Numbered from the stretch's first letter, positions 27,536 to 37,632 are shown. The stretch is 64,000 bases of DNA from JAUILA01 sp964563925 (GCA_964563925.1 CAZLZD010000013.1:1-64000); one strand, 5' to 3'. Notes: generated from the sequence alone by a model not told the origin. Numbers and translations: made by a program.

Positions 27536-28183
27536 ATGAGTGCCCAAACAGAAATCGCCGGCGACATTGCTTCATCCCTCCTGGATATCGGTGCCATCCG
27601 GCTCAGGCCGGAAGAACCGTTCACGTGGAGTTCAGGATGGAAGTCTCCCATATACTGCGACAACCGGCTGTCATTGTCCTATCCCGACCTGCGGACCCGC
27701 ATCAAGCATTATCTTTCCAATTCAATATCCTATGCCTACCCGGGCGCTGAAGCCATAGCAGGGGTCGCCACCGCCGGCATCCCGCAGGGAGCGCTGGTGG
27801 CAGAAGAATTATCCTTACCCTTTCTTTATGTACGGAGTAAACCAAAGGGGCACGGGATGGAAAACCTGATTGAAGGCAAGGTCATGCCCGGCAAGAAAGT
27901 GGTACTTGTGGAAGACCTGGTAAGCACCGGGGGAAGCTCACTAAAGGCCGCTGAAGCCCTCAGGGAGAATGGAATGGAAGTTCTCGGGATGGCCGCCATC
28001 TTTACCTATGGTTTTGACCTGGCTTTAAAGAATTTTGAAGCCGCTGGCATTTCGCTCATCTGCCTGTCTGATTATAATACCATGCTGCAGGAAGCCCTGC
28101 GCCGTGGAATCATAAAGGATGAGCAGCTAGAGTCTCTTCAGGAATGGCGGAAAAATCCCGCGGCCTGGAATGGTATGAGTTAA
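27536..28183 (+). CDS. pyrE: Orotate phosphoribosyltransferase
   Basis: A 215-residue OPRTase, which joins orotate and PRPP to give OMP in pyrimidine synthesis. The PRPP-binding motif [13 protein letters not shown] is present, as are [14 protein letters not shown] at the N-terminus and RSKPKGHG, the flexible loop lysine region. Length is normal. It is a single gene; its stop overlaps the stop of the convergent transporter gene by 4 bases (28180-28183). Confidence 0.97.
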   Translation: MSAQTEIAGDIASSLLDIGAIRLRPEEPFTWSSGWKSPIYCDNRLSLSYPDLRTRIKHYLSNSISYAYPGAEAIAGVATAGIPQGALVAEELSLPFLYVRSKPKGHGMENLIEGKVMPGKKVVLVEDLVSTGGSSLKAAEALRENGMEVLGMAAIFTYGFDLALKNFEAAGISLICLSDYNTMLQEALRRGIIKDEQLESLQEWRKNPAAWNGMS

Positions 28184-29973
28184 AACGGGTAAAGGAGAGG
28201 TATTAAAAAGGTCGCAAGCAACCAGCATATTAAATTAAGCAAGGTACCCACCTTTAGGAAGTCCCTGAAATTATATTGTCCGGCGCTGTAAACCATGGTA
28301 TTTGTCTGATAACCAATGGGGGTCATAAAACTCGCAGAAGCGGCAAAAAGTACGGCCATAATGAAGGGGGTGGGCGACAATCCAAGGGCTGAGGCAGCCG
28401 ACAAGGCAATAGGGGTCATCAGTGCGGCCGTAGCGTTATTTGACATCATCTCGGTGAGCATCGAGGTGCTGAAATACAGCAGGGAAACAACGGCAATGGG
28501 TCCGATGGTTCCGGTATAATTGATGAGCAGCTCCGCCATTTGTTTGTCCAGGCCTGTATTCTGCATGGCGGTACCCAGTGACAGAGCCCCGGCCAGCAGA
28601 AAGATCACCCTCCAGTTGATCGCCTCATAAGCTTCCTGCATCGTCAGCGAACGAAGCAGAACGAGCGCAACCACTCCACTGATGGCTCCAACCATAATAT
28701 TAACCCATCCGACAGAGGCCAGTATGACCACCAGGGCAATAATTCCTATTACCAGCATGAAGCGTTTCCGGTTAAAATCCATCACACTTTCCGCCGAGAG
28801 CATTACAAAGGGTGAGTCAGGCTCATTCTCCCGGCCTTTCAGCTCACGGATAAAATGGCTTTTGATTTCAGCCAGAATCACATCCCCGGAACGGAGTTCC
28901 ACCTGATAAAGATTCTCATGCACCACATCCTCCCGGTGCCGGATTGCCAGGGGAACGCCCCGGTACCTGCGCCGGAAATCAAGATCCTTGAGCGTTTTGC
29001 CATGAAAGTACGAATTGGCCGTTACGACCAGCTCCACCAGGGTTGACTCCTTCCCTTTCAAATCGTTTTCACCAATACGGACCATCGGGGCAACCTGAAC
29101 CCGGGCATAATCCTTCAGGTTCCGGATCTTTTCCACATCACAGCGTACCTTGAGAATATCTCCGCCCTGCAGTCTGAAATCACCGGCAGGCAGGATGAAG
29201 TTCGACCCATTCCGGCGGACCTCAATAATATCCATCTCAAGCTCCTTCACCATCGGAGAATCCATAATCTTCTGCCCGGCTACCGAAGATCCCGGCATAA
29301 TCTCAATTTCCGTGATGTAATCATGCATTCCGAATTTTCGGGAAAGGTCTTTCTCCGGTATTCGGCGCGGAAGCAACCGCAATCCTACTACCGCCATATA
29401 AATCAATCCGGCCGCCAGCAAAATCAGACCGACCGGCGTGGTTTCAAACATACCGATTGCGGGCAGGCCGGCTTTGGCCACGATCCCGCTCACGAGAATA
29501 TTGGTGGAAGTACCGATGAGGGTGCACATACCTCCCAGTATGGAAGCAAAAGACAACGGGATAAGCATGCGCATTGGTGATTGACCTGACGCATAGGCTA
29601 CCTGGATTACCACGGGTATGAAGACAGCCACCACCGGCGTATTATTCACAAAGGCTGAAATTACCGCGATCAGCAACATCATCAGGACCATTCCTCGTAC
29701 AAAATGCTCCCTGAAGACTGCCGAAAGGCGATGTGCCAGCACCTGGAGGGCACCCGTTTTTAAGAGCGCGGCACTCAGGACAAACATAAAGGCCACGGTA
29801 ATCGTCGCACTGTTGCTGAATCCGGCGACTCCTTCTTCCGGGCTGATCACCCCGGTGAGTACCAGGCTGAGAATGATAAGCAATGCCACCACGTCCACGG
29901 AAACCAGTTCGGTAGCAAACAGGATAATCGCTCCTGCGATTATGATGAGGGTGATAATACTATCCGGATTCAT
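28180..29973 (-). CDS. SLC13/ArsB-type permease with two TrkA-C (RCK_C) domains
   Basis: A 597-residue membrane transporter. About six transmembrane helices (1-195) are followed by a soluble insert (about 205-380) with two TrkA-C domains (segments [13 protein letters not shown] and [12 protein letters not shown]), then further helices. Family hallmarks are the hairpin motifs [13 protein letters not shown] and [10 protein letters not shown] in the first half and [13 protein letters not shown] and [11 protein letters not shown] in the second. Members move dicarboxylates, sulfate or other anions with sodium or protons; the substrate is not determinable. It is a single gene on the minus strand. 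Confidence 0.92.
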   Translation of the reverse strand: MNPDSIITLIIIAGAIILFATELVSVDVVALLIILSLVLTGVISPEEGVAGFSNSATITVAFMFVLSAALLKTGALQVLAHRLSAVFREHFVRGMVLMMLLIAVISAFVNNTPVVAVFIPVVIQVAYASGQSPMRMLIPLSFASILGGMCTLIGTSTNILVSGIVAKAGLPAIGMFETTPVGLILLAAGLIYMAVVGLRLLPRRIPEKDLSRKFGMHDYITEIEIMPGSSVAGQKIMDSPMVKELEMDIIEVRRNGSNFILPAGDFRLQGGDILKVRCDVEKIRNLKDYARVQVAPMVRIGENDLKGKESTLVELVVTANSYFHGKTLKDLDFRRRYRGVPLAIRHREDVVHENLYQVELRSGDVILAEIKSHFIRELKGRENEPDSPFVMLSAESVMDFNRKRFMLVIGIIALVVILASVGWVNIMVGAISGVVALVLLRSLTMQEAYEAINWRVIFLLAGALSLGTAMQNTGLDKQMAELLINYTGTIGPIAVVSLLYFSTSMLTEMMSNNATAALMTPIALSAASALGLSPTPFIMAVLFAASASFMTPIGYQTNTMVYSAGQYNFRDFLKVGTLLNLICWLLATFLIPLLYPF

Positions 29974-30027
29974 TAGCAGCGAGCAAAGCTAGCAATATTC
30001 CGGATTTCTGCACAACCCCTGCAGATA

Positions 30028-30804
30028 TTACCCCCAGCGGTCTTCCAGGCCCATACCAAACAAGGCAAAATCGTATCGCACCGGATCTTCGGGATCAAAT
30101 TCACGCAGGTTGGCCGTAAGCTCCAGGGCGGTCTGCCAGTCGGTCTGTCTGCGGCTGATTAAACCGAGCCTTCGGGCCACACGGTCCACATGCACATCAC
30201 AGGGACAGACCAGCTGGGAAGGAGATATCTTTTCCCAAAGCCCAAAATCCACCCCATTCCGGTCCTTCCTGACCATCCATCGGAGAAACATATTAAGCCT
30301 TTTGCAGGCGGAATTTCTGGCCGGAGTGGCTATGTGTTTCCTTGTCCTGGACGGAGCATAGGGCAGGTCAAAGAAAATCCGGTGGAATTCCCGCAATCCG
30401 TTTTCAACCGTTTCATCCCCGGGTTTCATTCCCTGGGTAAACGCATCTTCGAGAGAACCGTGGGATTGATAAAATCGGCGGAAAAACTCGATAAAATAGA
30501 GCGTGTCCTCTGCATTGAATGTCCGGTGCTTAAAGGTCAGGAAGGGTTTAAGGTCAGCCTCCGTGTGATTCAGGACAAATTCATAGGGGCTGTGGTCCAT
30601 CCGGGCAAACAATTCCCGGGCCTTGTTTAAAATGGTCTTGCGCTGACCCCACGCAAGTACTGCAACCCATAACCCTGTGATCTCAATATCCTGGCGCAGG
30701 CTGTAGGCATGCGGGATAGCCACCGGGTCATCCTCAATGAAGGCGGGTTGATTGTAATACGAGGCTTTTTCTTCGAGCAGCTCCCGGAGATTCTGATGCG
30801 TCAT
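30028..30804 (-). CDS. TIGR02757 / DUF2400 family protein
   Basis: A 258-residue member of TIGR02757 (DUF2400), a conserved bacterial family of unknown function. Recognisable blocks are the WGQRKTILNKA segment near residue 52, the LFLRWMVRKD-like segment near 170 and LVCPCDVHVDRVARRLGL near 200; the last resembles the helix-hairpin-helix end of endonuclease III-type glycosylases, so a DNA repair role is sometimes suggested. It follows the small lipoprotein gene by 3 bases. Confidence 0.88.
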   Translation of the reverse strand: MTHQNLRELLEEKASYYNQPAFIEDDPVAIPHAYSLRQDIEITGLWVAVLAWGQRKTILNKARELFARMDHSPYEFVLNHTEADLKPFLTFKHRTFNAEDTLYFIEFFRRFYQSHGSLEDAFTQGMKPGDETVENGLREFHRIFFDLPYAPSRTRKHIATPARNSACKRLNMFLRWMVRKDRNGVDFGLWEKISPSQLVCPCDVHVDRVARRLGLISRRQTDWQTALELTANLREFDPEDPVRYDFALFGMGLEDRWG

Positions 30805-30807
30805 GCA

Positions 30808-31206
30808 TCAAAGTTGTCCAATTCCTCCAACCTTTGGGGTATAGCGGTGAACAAAACAATCAAAACATTCATCCTTAAGGATAAGATCGCCGTCAAGTTC
30901 CACCGTAAAATTTACCACACCGGGGGTCTCAAGCTGTAACGTCTCTTCGGTAGAATAGATGGAGGACTGCATGACCGTTCTGTATTTGAGCGCAAGGGTA
31001 CGCTGTCCGTCGGTCCGGAATATCAGGCTGTCGGCCGTAATTACCAATGTCCGGGTTTCACCCGTACTCGCAGGGGTGTACGTAACGCCGGCAAACCCAC
31101 CGGACGATTGAGCCCATTGCCATTCTCCGACCAAACCACTTTCCGGTGCATCGTCCTTACACCCTGCTGTCATCAGAATTAATAAGGGAATCAGTATCTT
31201 TCTCAT
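30808..31206 (-). CDS. Small lipoprotein of unknown function
   Basis: A 132-residue protein with a lipoprotein signal (lipobox M-T-A-G-C, Cys16) and a mature part beginning GLVGEWQW, the start of a lipocalin-like beta barrel similar in layout to the lipoprotein at 14282. It has two further cysteines close together (DECFDCF), which could form a disulfide. It is upstream of the TIGR02757 gene with a 3-base gap and downstream of the LysM gene. Function unknown. Confidence 0.72.
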   Translation of the reverse strand: MRKILIPLLILMTAGCKDDAPESGLVGEWQWAQSSGGFAGVTYTPASTGETRTLVITADSLIFRTDGQRTLALKYRTVMQSSIYSTEETLQLETPGVVNFTVELDGDLILKDECFDCFVHRYTPKVGGIGQL

Positions 31207-31251
31207 ATATCAGGAAGACGCCCGATTTGGTTATTTGGTTGGAATAAAATG

Positions 31252-32409
31252 CTAAGGAATATAGGACACGGTGACCCTGAACCGGTTATCGATTGCGCCA
31301 AGCTGCTCGAAGGCCGCCTTGCTGATTTTTATCAGCACATTCCGGTTGGCGCCGGTATCCGGGAGTTTACCAATTATTCTCACAAATACCTCCTGTCCGT
31401 TCATTTCATTCCGGACGCGCATGATGGTTCCGACCGTGGCGGTCCGATGGAGCGCCAGGTACTTGCGGTTGTTACCCGAACCGTCGATCAGTTCGGCTAA
31501 CCCGTCTTCCTCCACCTCCTCGTAATTGCTGTTCTCCCGCGCTAATGGCTTCTTTTCCTCCAGGTTGTACACGACATCCGAATTCCTCTCAGGGACACTG
31601 TCACGTACCGTGACCGTTGCCGGGCCGGACGAATCTCCGTTAGTAACCGGTGGTGAGGCATTGCCCTGTGACGGATTTGTAGTATCGGGTGTCTCCCCAC
31701 GGGTAAGCGACCCGGTCTGCACGGGCCTGTTTTCCTGTACTCCCGTCCCGGGATTAACGGCCGGGGCCGGCTTCACCTGCGTGGCTGTCTTTTTTACGAT
31801 GATCTGCTGTCCAACACTTATGTCATTGTATTCAAGCCCGTTCCATTTCCTCAGGTCTTCCAGCGAGGTACCGTATTTCCTTGACAGGCTGTACAACGTT
31901 TCTCCGGCAGATACCGTGTGCCGCGTCACATCCACCTCTTCGCGGGTATTGCTGACAGGGATGACAGGAAGGTCCGAAGGTTCTTCAGGAGGATAAATAG
32001 TTATTTTCTGTCCGATATCCAGCAGGTTCATGCTCATATTGTTCCACTTCTTGATATCCTCCACGGTAACCTTGTATTTCCGGGCAATGGAATAAAGGGT
32101 TTCCTGCGGCTTCACTTCGTGCAGAATACGATCTGATCGGTCATTTACCGGGGACAGGTAGGGGATCCGAAGTATCTGGCCTATGGCCAGTCCGTTTTCC
32201 GAACCCGGATTCGCCGAGGTAATCGAGGCGATCGAAGTGCCATATCTTTTGGACAAGGAATAGAGAGTTTCTTTCTGCTCTACCTGATGCAGGACGAACA
32301 CCTGGCCGTCCACCTTCTCCATACCAACTGAATCTGCGGGGAATATGGCTCCGCTTACTGCCGAAACACAGCTGCACAACCATACTGCCGAAAGAATAAA
32401 AAATTTCAT
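31252..32409 (-). CDS. LysM-repeat protein with RlpA-like C-terminal domain
   Basis: A 385-residue exported protein: signal peptide (about 1-20), three LysM peptidoglycan-binding modules (about 35-82, 92-136 and 155-200, each with an ETLYSLSRKYG-type core), a low-complexity Pro/Thr/Ser linker (about 205-300) and a C-terminal region (about 310-385, TVGTIMRVRNEMNGQEVFVRI then VLIKISKAAFEQLG) that looks like an RlpA-type double-psi beta barrel. It should bind cell wall peptidoglycan; lytic activity is uncertain because the RlpA catalytic residues were not confirmed. It is coupled to the DUF4905 gene by an ATGA overlap. Confidence 0.85.
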   Translation of the reverse strand: MKFFILSAVWLCSCVSAVSGAIFPADSVGMEKVDGQVFVLHQVEQKETLYSLSKRYGTSIASITSANPGSENGLAIGQILRIPYLSPVNDRSDRILHEVKPQETLYSIARKYKVTVEDIKKWNNMSMNLLDIGQKITIYPPEEPSDLPVIPVSNTREEVDVTRHTVSAGETLYSLSRKYGTSLEDLRKWNGLEYNDISVGQQIIVKKTATQVKPAPAVNPGTGVQENRPVQTGSLTRGETPDTTNPSQGNASPPVTNGDSSGPATVTVRDSVPERNSDVVYNLEEKKPLARENSNYEEVEEDGLAELIDGSGNNRKYLALHRTATVGTIMRVRNEMNGQEVFVRIIGKLPDTGANRNVLIKISKAAFEQLGAIDNRFRVTVSYIP

Positions 32410-33176
32410 GTCCTTAACGTATATTCAAAAAAATCATTCCGACTGGTAACAAAGATAAGATTCCCTCCATAAATGAAGAATGTATTGTCACTAATTCCTG
32501 GCAGATCCTCACCAATTTTCCGGCCAAACACGTGTTTTCCCTCCAGGGTAAAAACCTGCAGGTCGCAATCCAGATGATTTCCTTCACCCGTGTAGCCTGC
32601 CATCAGCAGAAAATGGTCAAATTCCAGATAATCAATGGCATGCCCCGGTTCCGGCAATCCCTGTTTTTGCAAGAACCGCGATACCGTCTGAAAATACGGC
32701 GACTCCTTCGTATAACGAAACGGAAAAACCACCTCTTTATTTTCACTGACTGTCTCATTCATGGCTGCATCATCACCCGGCTCACCCGAGCGTACATCCA
32801 GCCATGACGGTCCGGAACCAGTCAGACGGATCCTGCCCGGTTCTTCTTCAAGTATCTGAACATTCTCCTTTTCCCATACCTTTTTCCCGGTCTGTGCATC
32901 CAGCCCTGCCAGGCTCTGGCCGGACGCGTTGCCTTCTGACCCGTAAGACCGGATCAGGAAAATCCCGCTGTGAAAAGAAACAAGGGTACTCCACCACGGC
33001 ATATCAGGTGCAGGTACCGGCTGAAGTTCCTTTCCGCTACGATAACGGTATAACCGGATCGCTGAAGTCTGATCATTACGTTCCTCAATGGCAAGTTCGT
33101 CAATCCCCCTTCCGGGTACTATCCGCCATATCCGGTGCGGAAATGAATGTGAAAAAATTTTATGAAGCTTCTTCAA
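32406..33176 (-). CDS. DUF4905 family protein
   Basis: A 256-residue protein matching DUF4905, a Bacteroidota-specific family with a beta-propeller-like look: repeated segments such as GLDAQTGKKVWEKENVQ and LQVFTLEGKHVFGRKIG. There is no signal peptide, so it is probably cytoplasmic. The only start before the conserved N-terminus is TTG at 33176 (MKKLHK). It is coupled to the LysM gene by an ATGA overlap and is divergent from the NfeD gene across a 43-base spacer. Function unknown. Confidence 0.75.
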   Translation of the reverse strand: MKKLHKIFSHSFPHRIWRIVPGRGIDELAIEERNDQTSAIRLYRYRSGKELQPVPAPDMPWWSTLVSFHSGIFLIRSYGSEGNASGQSLAGLDAQTGKKVWEKENVQILEEEPGRIRLTGSGPSWLDVRSGEPGDDAAMNETVSENKEVVFPFRYTKESPYFQTVSRFLQKQGLPEPGHAIDYLEFDHFLLMAGYTGEGNHLDCDLQVFTLEGKHVFGRKIGEDLPGISDNTFFIYGGNLIFVTSRNDFFEYTLRT

Positions 33177-33219
33177 TCCCTCAAATATTCGTTTCTTTAG
33201 TCTAATTTACTGATTTGCT

Positions 33220-34554
33220 ATGCGTATCATCTTCCCGTTGCTGATTTTTTCATTATTTACGCTGAACGTTCTGCCCGCGCAGGATAAACCCGATGTGCTG
33301 GTGCTTGAAATCCGCGATGACATCGATCCGTCCATGAACCGGTATGTGGAGATGGGCCTGCAGGAGGCACGGGATTCGGAAGCCGATTATATCGTAATCC
33401 ATATGGATACGTACGGCGGCGCAGTCATTGATGCAAAAGACATAGTGGAAAACATTCTCAATACGGAAATTCCCGTCTGGGTCTTTATTGACAAGGATGC
33501 AGCATCCGCCGGGGCGCTGATCTCCATCGCCTGTGACAGCATTTATATGACCCCGGGGGCCAGTATCGGGGCCGCTACGGTGGTGACAGCCGACGGGGCT
33601 GCCGCGCCTGACAAATACCAGTCGTATATGCGCAGCACCATGCGATCGGTGGCCGAGGAAACCGGCCGTGACCCCCGGATTGCCGAAGCCATGGTAGACG
33701 AAAACATTGCCATTGAAGGAGTCACTGAGGAAGGTGAGGTAATTACATTCTCCACACTGGAAGCACTGGAACATGGTTTCTGCGAAGCCAGGGTGAATTC
33801 CATTGATGAAATCATGGAAAGAAACGGGGTGAGCAATTACGAAATAAGGACCTTTACACTGGGTACCACTGAAAAAATCATTGCCTTCTTCCTCAACCCT
33901 GTGATCAGCGGTATCCTGATACTGGTGATCATGGGAGGCATCTGGTTTGAATTACAAACACCGGGGGTGGGGTTTCCGCTGGCCGCAGCCGTACTGGCCG
34001 CTATACTTTATTTTACGCCTTACTACCTGAACGGACTGGCCGAAAACTGGGAGATCATTGTTTTCTTCCTGGGGATTATCCTGCTCATGCTGGAAATATT
34101 TGTCATCCCCGGATTTGGTGTGGCCGGCATCTCGGGAATTGTCCTGATGGGAGGCTCGCTGATCCTCGTCATGCTGAACAATGATGTATTTGATTTCTCT
34201 TTCGTCGGAATTGGTGCAATTGTCCAGGCGGTGCTTGCCGTACTTCTGGGGGTCCTGGGGGCTGTGGTGGCCCTTTTTGTCGGCGGCGTTCGGCTGACCG
34301 AGTCGAAGGCGTTTTCCAGGGTTGCGCTTACCGATACCATGAGCCGGCAGGAAGGATATACCTCAAGTTTTTATAAATCCATGGTTGGAAGAAGGGGGGT
34401 TACCCGGACCGTCCTCCGGCCGAGCGGCCGCATTGAGATTGAAGGTGAAATCTATGATGCCTATACCCGGGGCGACTATATTGACCCGGGAGTGGAGGTG
34501 GAGGTGATCAGCGAAGAAGGTACCTCACTCAAGGTCAGGAAGGTGAATCCATGA
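33220..34554 (+). CDS. NfeD-family membrane serine protease
   Basis: A 444-residue long-form NfeD protein. Signal peptide (about 1-20), a ClpP-like protease domain with the candidate catalytic Ser97 (KDAASAGALIS) and Lys132, then about four transmembrane helices (210-355) and a C-terminal OB-fold NfeD domain (about 385-444). Archaeal homologues use a Ser/Lys dyad and cleave stomatin; here no stomatin/SPFH gene is adjacent. The stop overlaps kdsB (ATGA), so expression is linked to Kdo activation. Confidence 0.9.
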   Translation: MRIIFPLLIFSLFTLNVLPAQDKPDVLVLEIRDDIDPSMNRYVEMGLQEARDSEADYIVIHMDTYGGAVIDAKDIVENILNTEIPVWVFIDKDAASAGALISIACDSIYMTPGASIGAATVVTADGAAAPDKYQSYMRSTMRSVAEETGRDPRIAEAMVDENIAIEGVTEEGEVITFSTLEALEHGFCEARVNSIDEIMERNGVSNYEIRTFTLGTTEKIIAFFLNPVISGILILVIMGGIWFELQTPGVGFPLAAAVLAAILYFTPYYLNGLAENWEIIVFFLGIILLMLEIFVIPGFGVAGISGIVLMGGSLILVMLNNDVFDFSFVGIGAIVQAVLAVLLGVLGAVVALFVGGVRLTESKAFSRVALTDTMSRQEGYTSSFYKSMVGRRGVTRTVLRPSGRIEIEGEIYDAYTRGDYIDPGVEVEVISEEGTSLKVRKVNP

Positions 34555-35303
34555 AGATTATCGGAATAATTCCTGCGCGGCACGGCTCTTCCCGGCTTCC
34601 GGGAAAAGCGCTTGCCAAAATCGGCGACCACACCATGATACAGCGCGTGTTTGACCGTGCTTCCCGGGCAGAACGACTGTCAGAGGTGTGGGTAGCCACA
34701 GACCACCCCGACATTGAAAGAGAAGTCAGGGAATTCGGAGGAAAGGTGGTCATGACCTCAACTGCACACCAGAGTGGTACGGACCGTTGCCGTGAGGCGC
34801 TGGCCACCATCGGGACACCGGCTGACTTTGTAATCAATATCCAGGGCGACGAACCGTTTATTGATCCTGCACAAATCGACCTCCTGGCAGAGATGTGTGC
34901 AGGTGAAACGGAAATTGCCACGCTCATTCAGCCGGTTGTGGATGAAGCCGAACTTTTTAACCCGAATGTGGTTAAGGTGGTTATTAACCGGCGCAGGGAA
35001 GCTCTTTACTTCAGCCGGGCGACCATACCGGCCCACAGGGACCTGCCGGCGGAACAGTGGCTGGAGGCTACCCGGTACTTTAAGCACATCGGGATGTATG
35101 CTTACCGGTCTGATGTCCTGGAGAATATTTCGCAGCTTCCCCAGGGCAGCCTGGAAAAGGCCGAATCACTTGAACAACTGCGGTGGCTGGAAGCCGGATT
35201 CAGGATCAGGGTGGAAGAAACCGACATCAGGTCGTTTGGTATTGATACACAGGAAGACCTGGAACGGGCACGCGCCGAATATTTGCGAATGAAGGACAGG
35301 TAA
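34551..35303 (+). CDS. kdsB: CMP-Kdo synthetase
   Basis: A 250-residue 3-deoxy-manno-octulosonate cytidylyltransferase, which makes CMP-Kdo for the LPS inner core. The N-terminal nucleotide-binding block is IIPARHGSSRLPGKAL; VINIQGDEPFI and HIGMYAYR follow. Length is normal. It overlaps the NfeD gene by 4 bases and is followed by an FMN reductase gene after 13 bases. Other Kdo genes are outside the window. Confidence 0.97.
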   Translation: MKIIGIIPARHGSSRLPGKALAKIGDHTMIQRVFDRASRAERLSEVWVATDHPDIEREVREFGGKVVMTSTAHQSGTDRCREALATIGTPADFVINIQGDEPFIDPAQIDLLAEMCAGETEIATLIQPVVDEAELFNPNVVKVVINRRREALYFSRATIPAHRDLPAEQWLEATRYFKHIGMYAYRSDVLENISQLPQGSLEKAESLEQLRWLEAGFRIRVEETDIRSFGIDTQEDLERARAEYLRMKDR

Positions 35304-35316
35304 AACCAATACATTC

Positions 35317-35847
35317 ATGGAAGATTATGTGATTATAAGCGGAACCAACCGCAATGAATCTGTATCCTATCAGCTGGCCGTAATATATCAGGAGTTGCTG
35401 CGGGAACTGGATACTGAGAGCACCCTGATCGACCTGAAAGAGCTTCCGGCTGACTTCGCCTATACGGCATTATATGAGAAGGCAGGCACAAACCCTCGCT
35501 TCAACGCCTTTCGGGATATTATGGAGAAAGGCCGGAAGTTCGTTTTTATTGTACCCGAATACAACGGGTCGTTTCCCGGAATTCTGAAAACGTTTATTGA
35601 CGGACTCAAATATCCCGGGACCTTCCGGGACAAGAAATGCGCCCTGGTGGGATTATCCTCCGGTATTCAGGGGGCGGGACTCGCCCTGAGTCACCTTACC
35701 GACATTTTTCATTATTGCGGTACCACGGTGCTGGCATTAAAACCCAAACTCAGCCATATTGACACGCACTTTGAAGACGGACGGATCGTGAATAAATTAT
35801 ACCGGGACCTGCTCCGTCAGCAGGCTGAAAAACTGATCAGCTTCTGA
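35317..35847 (+). CDS. NADPH-dependent FMN reductase family protein
   Basis: A 176-residue flavodoxin-fold reductase. GTNRNESVSYQLA near the N-terminus binds the FMN phosphate and VPEYNGSFPGILKTFIDGL is the family signature for the isoalloxazine side. Proteins of this type reduce quinones, azo dyes or chromate in vitro; the physiological partner is unknown. It follows kdsB by 13 bases and is convergent with the exonuclease III gene. Confidence 0.88.
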   Translation: MEDYVIISGTNRNESVSYQLAVIYQELLRELDTESTLIDLKELPADFAYTALYEKAGTNPRFNAFRDIMEKGRKFVFIVPEYNGSFPGILKTFIDGLKYPGTFRDKKCALVGLSSGIQGAGLALSHLTDIFHYCGTTVLALKPKLSHIDTHFEDGRIVNKLYRDLLRQQAEKLISF

Positions 35848-35867
35848 ACGGGGCACAGCATTCTCCA

Positions 35868-36653
35868 TCACTCATTCTTAAGCACCACCTCCACCGGGCA
35901 ATGATCGGAACCCATATACTGGTTGTGAATCGTGATCTCTTCCACCTTGTCCAGCAACGGATCCCTTGCCAGAAAATAATCAATCCTCCAGCCAACATCC
36001 CTGGCCCGGGCATTGAACATGTAGTTCCAATAGGTGAACTGCTGTTTGTCAGGATGGGTGACCCGAAATACGTCGTGATAACCCGCCGCAAGGATATTGG
36101 AAAGTCCGTCAATCTCCACCTGCGTATAGCCGGATGTTTTATTGTAATTGGATTTGGGACGGGCGAGGTCTATGGGCTGATGGGCTACATTCAGGTCTCC
36201 ACCGACCAGTACCGGTTTATCTGACAGGCTCTCCAGGTAGGAAAGAAAATCCTTGTCCCATTTTTGCCGGTATTCAAGACGTTTAAGACCGGCACCGCTG
36301 TTTGGCGTATAGACGTTGACTACATAAAAAAGATCAAACTCAGCCGTAAGTACCCTGCCTTCCTGGTCATGTTCGTCCATTTCCATGTCGCTTTCCACTG
36401 CCAGGGGAGCATGCCTTGTAAGGATGGCCGTTCCCGAATAGCCTTTCCTGGTCTTGGACTCATTGGCATGAATGGCATATTCTCCCGATAACCCCGACAA
36501 GGCTGTCTCCACTTCCTCTACAGTAGCCTTGGTTTCCTGCAGCATGAGCACATCCGGGTTCAGGGCCCTTACACTCTCTTCAAAATCCTTCTTGATAATG
36601 GCCCTGATGCCGTTGACATTCCATGTGACAATTGAAATTTCTTCTTTTTTCAT
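35868..36653 (-). CDS. xth: Exodeoxyribonuclease III
   Basis: A 261-residue AP endonuclease/exonuclease III of the EEP superfamily. Conserved: Asn12 (WNVNGIRA), Glu40 (LQETKA), GGDLNVAH and the C-terminal GSDHCPVEVVL with the catalytic His. It cuts DNA at abasic sites in base-excision repair. The ATG at 36653 starts the domain. It is separated from the upstream aminotransferase gene by 25 bases on the same strand and may share its transcript. Confidence 0.96.
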   Translation of the reverse strand: MKKEEISIVTWNVNGIRAIIKKDFEESVRALNPDVLMLQETKATVEEVETALSGLSGEYAIHANESKTRKGYSGTAILTRHAPLAVESDMEMDEHDQEGRVLTAEFDLFYVVNVYTPNSGAGLKRLEYRQKWDKDFLSYLESLSDKPVLVGGDLNVAHQPIDLARPKSNYNKTSGYTQVEIDGLSNILAAGYHDVFRVTHPDKQQFTYWNYMFNARARDVGWRIDYFLARDPLLDKVEEITIHNQYMGSDHCPVEVVLKNE

Positions 36654-36678
36654 AAATGTTGTTGTGATTATTGAACTA

Positions 36679-37530
36679 TCAGCCCTCTTCCGTCAAATCA
36701 AGGGCGGCTTCCTGCTGGTCACGGGTTGCGAGCAGTTGCATTAATGTCCTGGTTACTCCCCCCGGCTTTCCTTCTGCAATCCTGTTCTGATCTATCTGTA
36801 TCACCGGAATAATTCGTTTTATCGTACTGGTCATAAATACCTCATCGGCTTCCAGTACCTCCTGCAGGGTCAGTGACTTCTCCTGCACAGGCATTTGGGT
36901 ACGTGCCAGCTCCAGGGTGATATTTCGCGTCACGCCGGGCAGCACATTCTCCGACGGGGTGTATAAATTACCATTGCGGACAATGAAAATATTGCTCCGG
37001 CTGAATTCATGCACCAGGCCGTTCATGTGGTAGAGAACCTCCAGGGCTGATTCCTTTTTCATGCGCGGGGTCAGTACCACGGCGGTCATGTAGGAGATCG
37101 TTTTTACCGTGGGCAGTTCGCGCATGAACGAATGACTGATCACCCTGGCGCCCCCGGTATAGAATGACTCGTCGTAGCCTTTGAGCATTTCGCAGGTGAT
37201 CATCAGGTTGGGAGATACCGGCTCCCAGGCATTGTACCCGCCTGTGAGGACCATTCTGACCGCAGCGTGCCCGGGCATCCCGTTATTGGCCCGGATCAGC
37301 GCCTTTACCTGGTCGGCAAGCACATTGACCGGAAAGCCAGGATCCATATAGGTAGCTTTTGCCCCGTTATAAAAACGCTGAAGGTGGCGGTCCATATAAA
37401 GCGGCTGGCCATCATGCACCCGAAAGAAGTCAAAAATTCCGTACCCACGGCGTATGGAAAGGTCATTGATCTGGAGGAACGCTTCCTGCTCCGGCATAAG
37501 CGCTCCGTTGAGCATGCAGTACTTATTCAT
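36679..37530 (-). CDS. Class IV aminotransferase (PLP fold type IV)
   Basis: A 283-residue class IV aminotransferase-like protein. RRGYGIFDFFRV (near residue 28), DRHLQRF (near 47), the PLP-lysine region TVKTISYM (near 150) and EFSRSNIFIVRNG are family features. The group includes branched-chain aminotransferase, D-alanine aminotransferase and aminodeoxychorismate lyase; at 283 residues it is nearer the latter two, and the exact reaction is open. It is divergent from the HPF gene across a 133-base spacer. Confidence 0.87.
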   Translation of the reverse strand: MNKYCMLNGALMPEQEAFLQINDLSIRRGYGIFDFFRVHDGQPLYMDRHLQRFYNGAKATYMDPGFPVNVLADQVKALIRANNGMPGHAAVRMVLTGGYNAWEPVSPNLMITCEMLKGYDESFYTGGARVISHSFMRELPTVKTISYMTAVVLTPRMKKESALEVLYHMNGLVHEFSRSNIFIVRNGNLYTPSENVLPGVTRNITLELARTQMPVQEKSLTLQEVLEADEVFMTSTIKRIIPVIQIDQNRIAEGKPGGVTRTLMQLLATRDQQEAALDLTEEG

Positions 37531-37575
37531 AGGGCTGTGGAATTACGGGAAATTATTCCCACATAAATCTACACG

Positions 37576-37632
37576 TTGTGCCGCCATTTTACCACTTAAA
37601 CGGCTGAAATCATGCACAGAAAGGTGGCACAA
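37576..37632. promoter_or_regulatory. Inverted repeat in the HPF/aminotransferase spacer
   Basis: TTGTGCCGCC (37576-37585) and GGTGGCACAA (37623-37632) form a 10-bp inverted repeat with one mismatch and a 37-base spacing. It lies between two divergent genes and could be an operator or a structured leader of the HPF gene; no regulator is identified. Confidence 0.35.
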
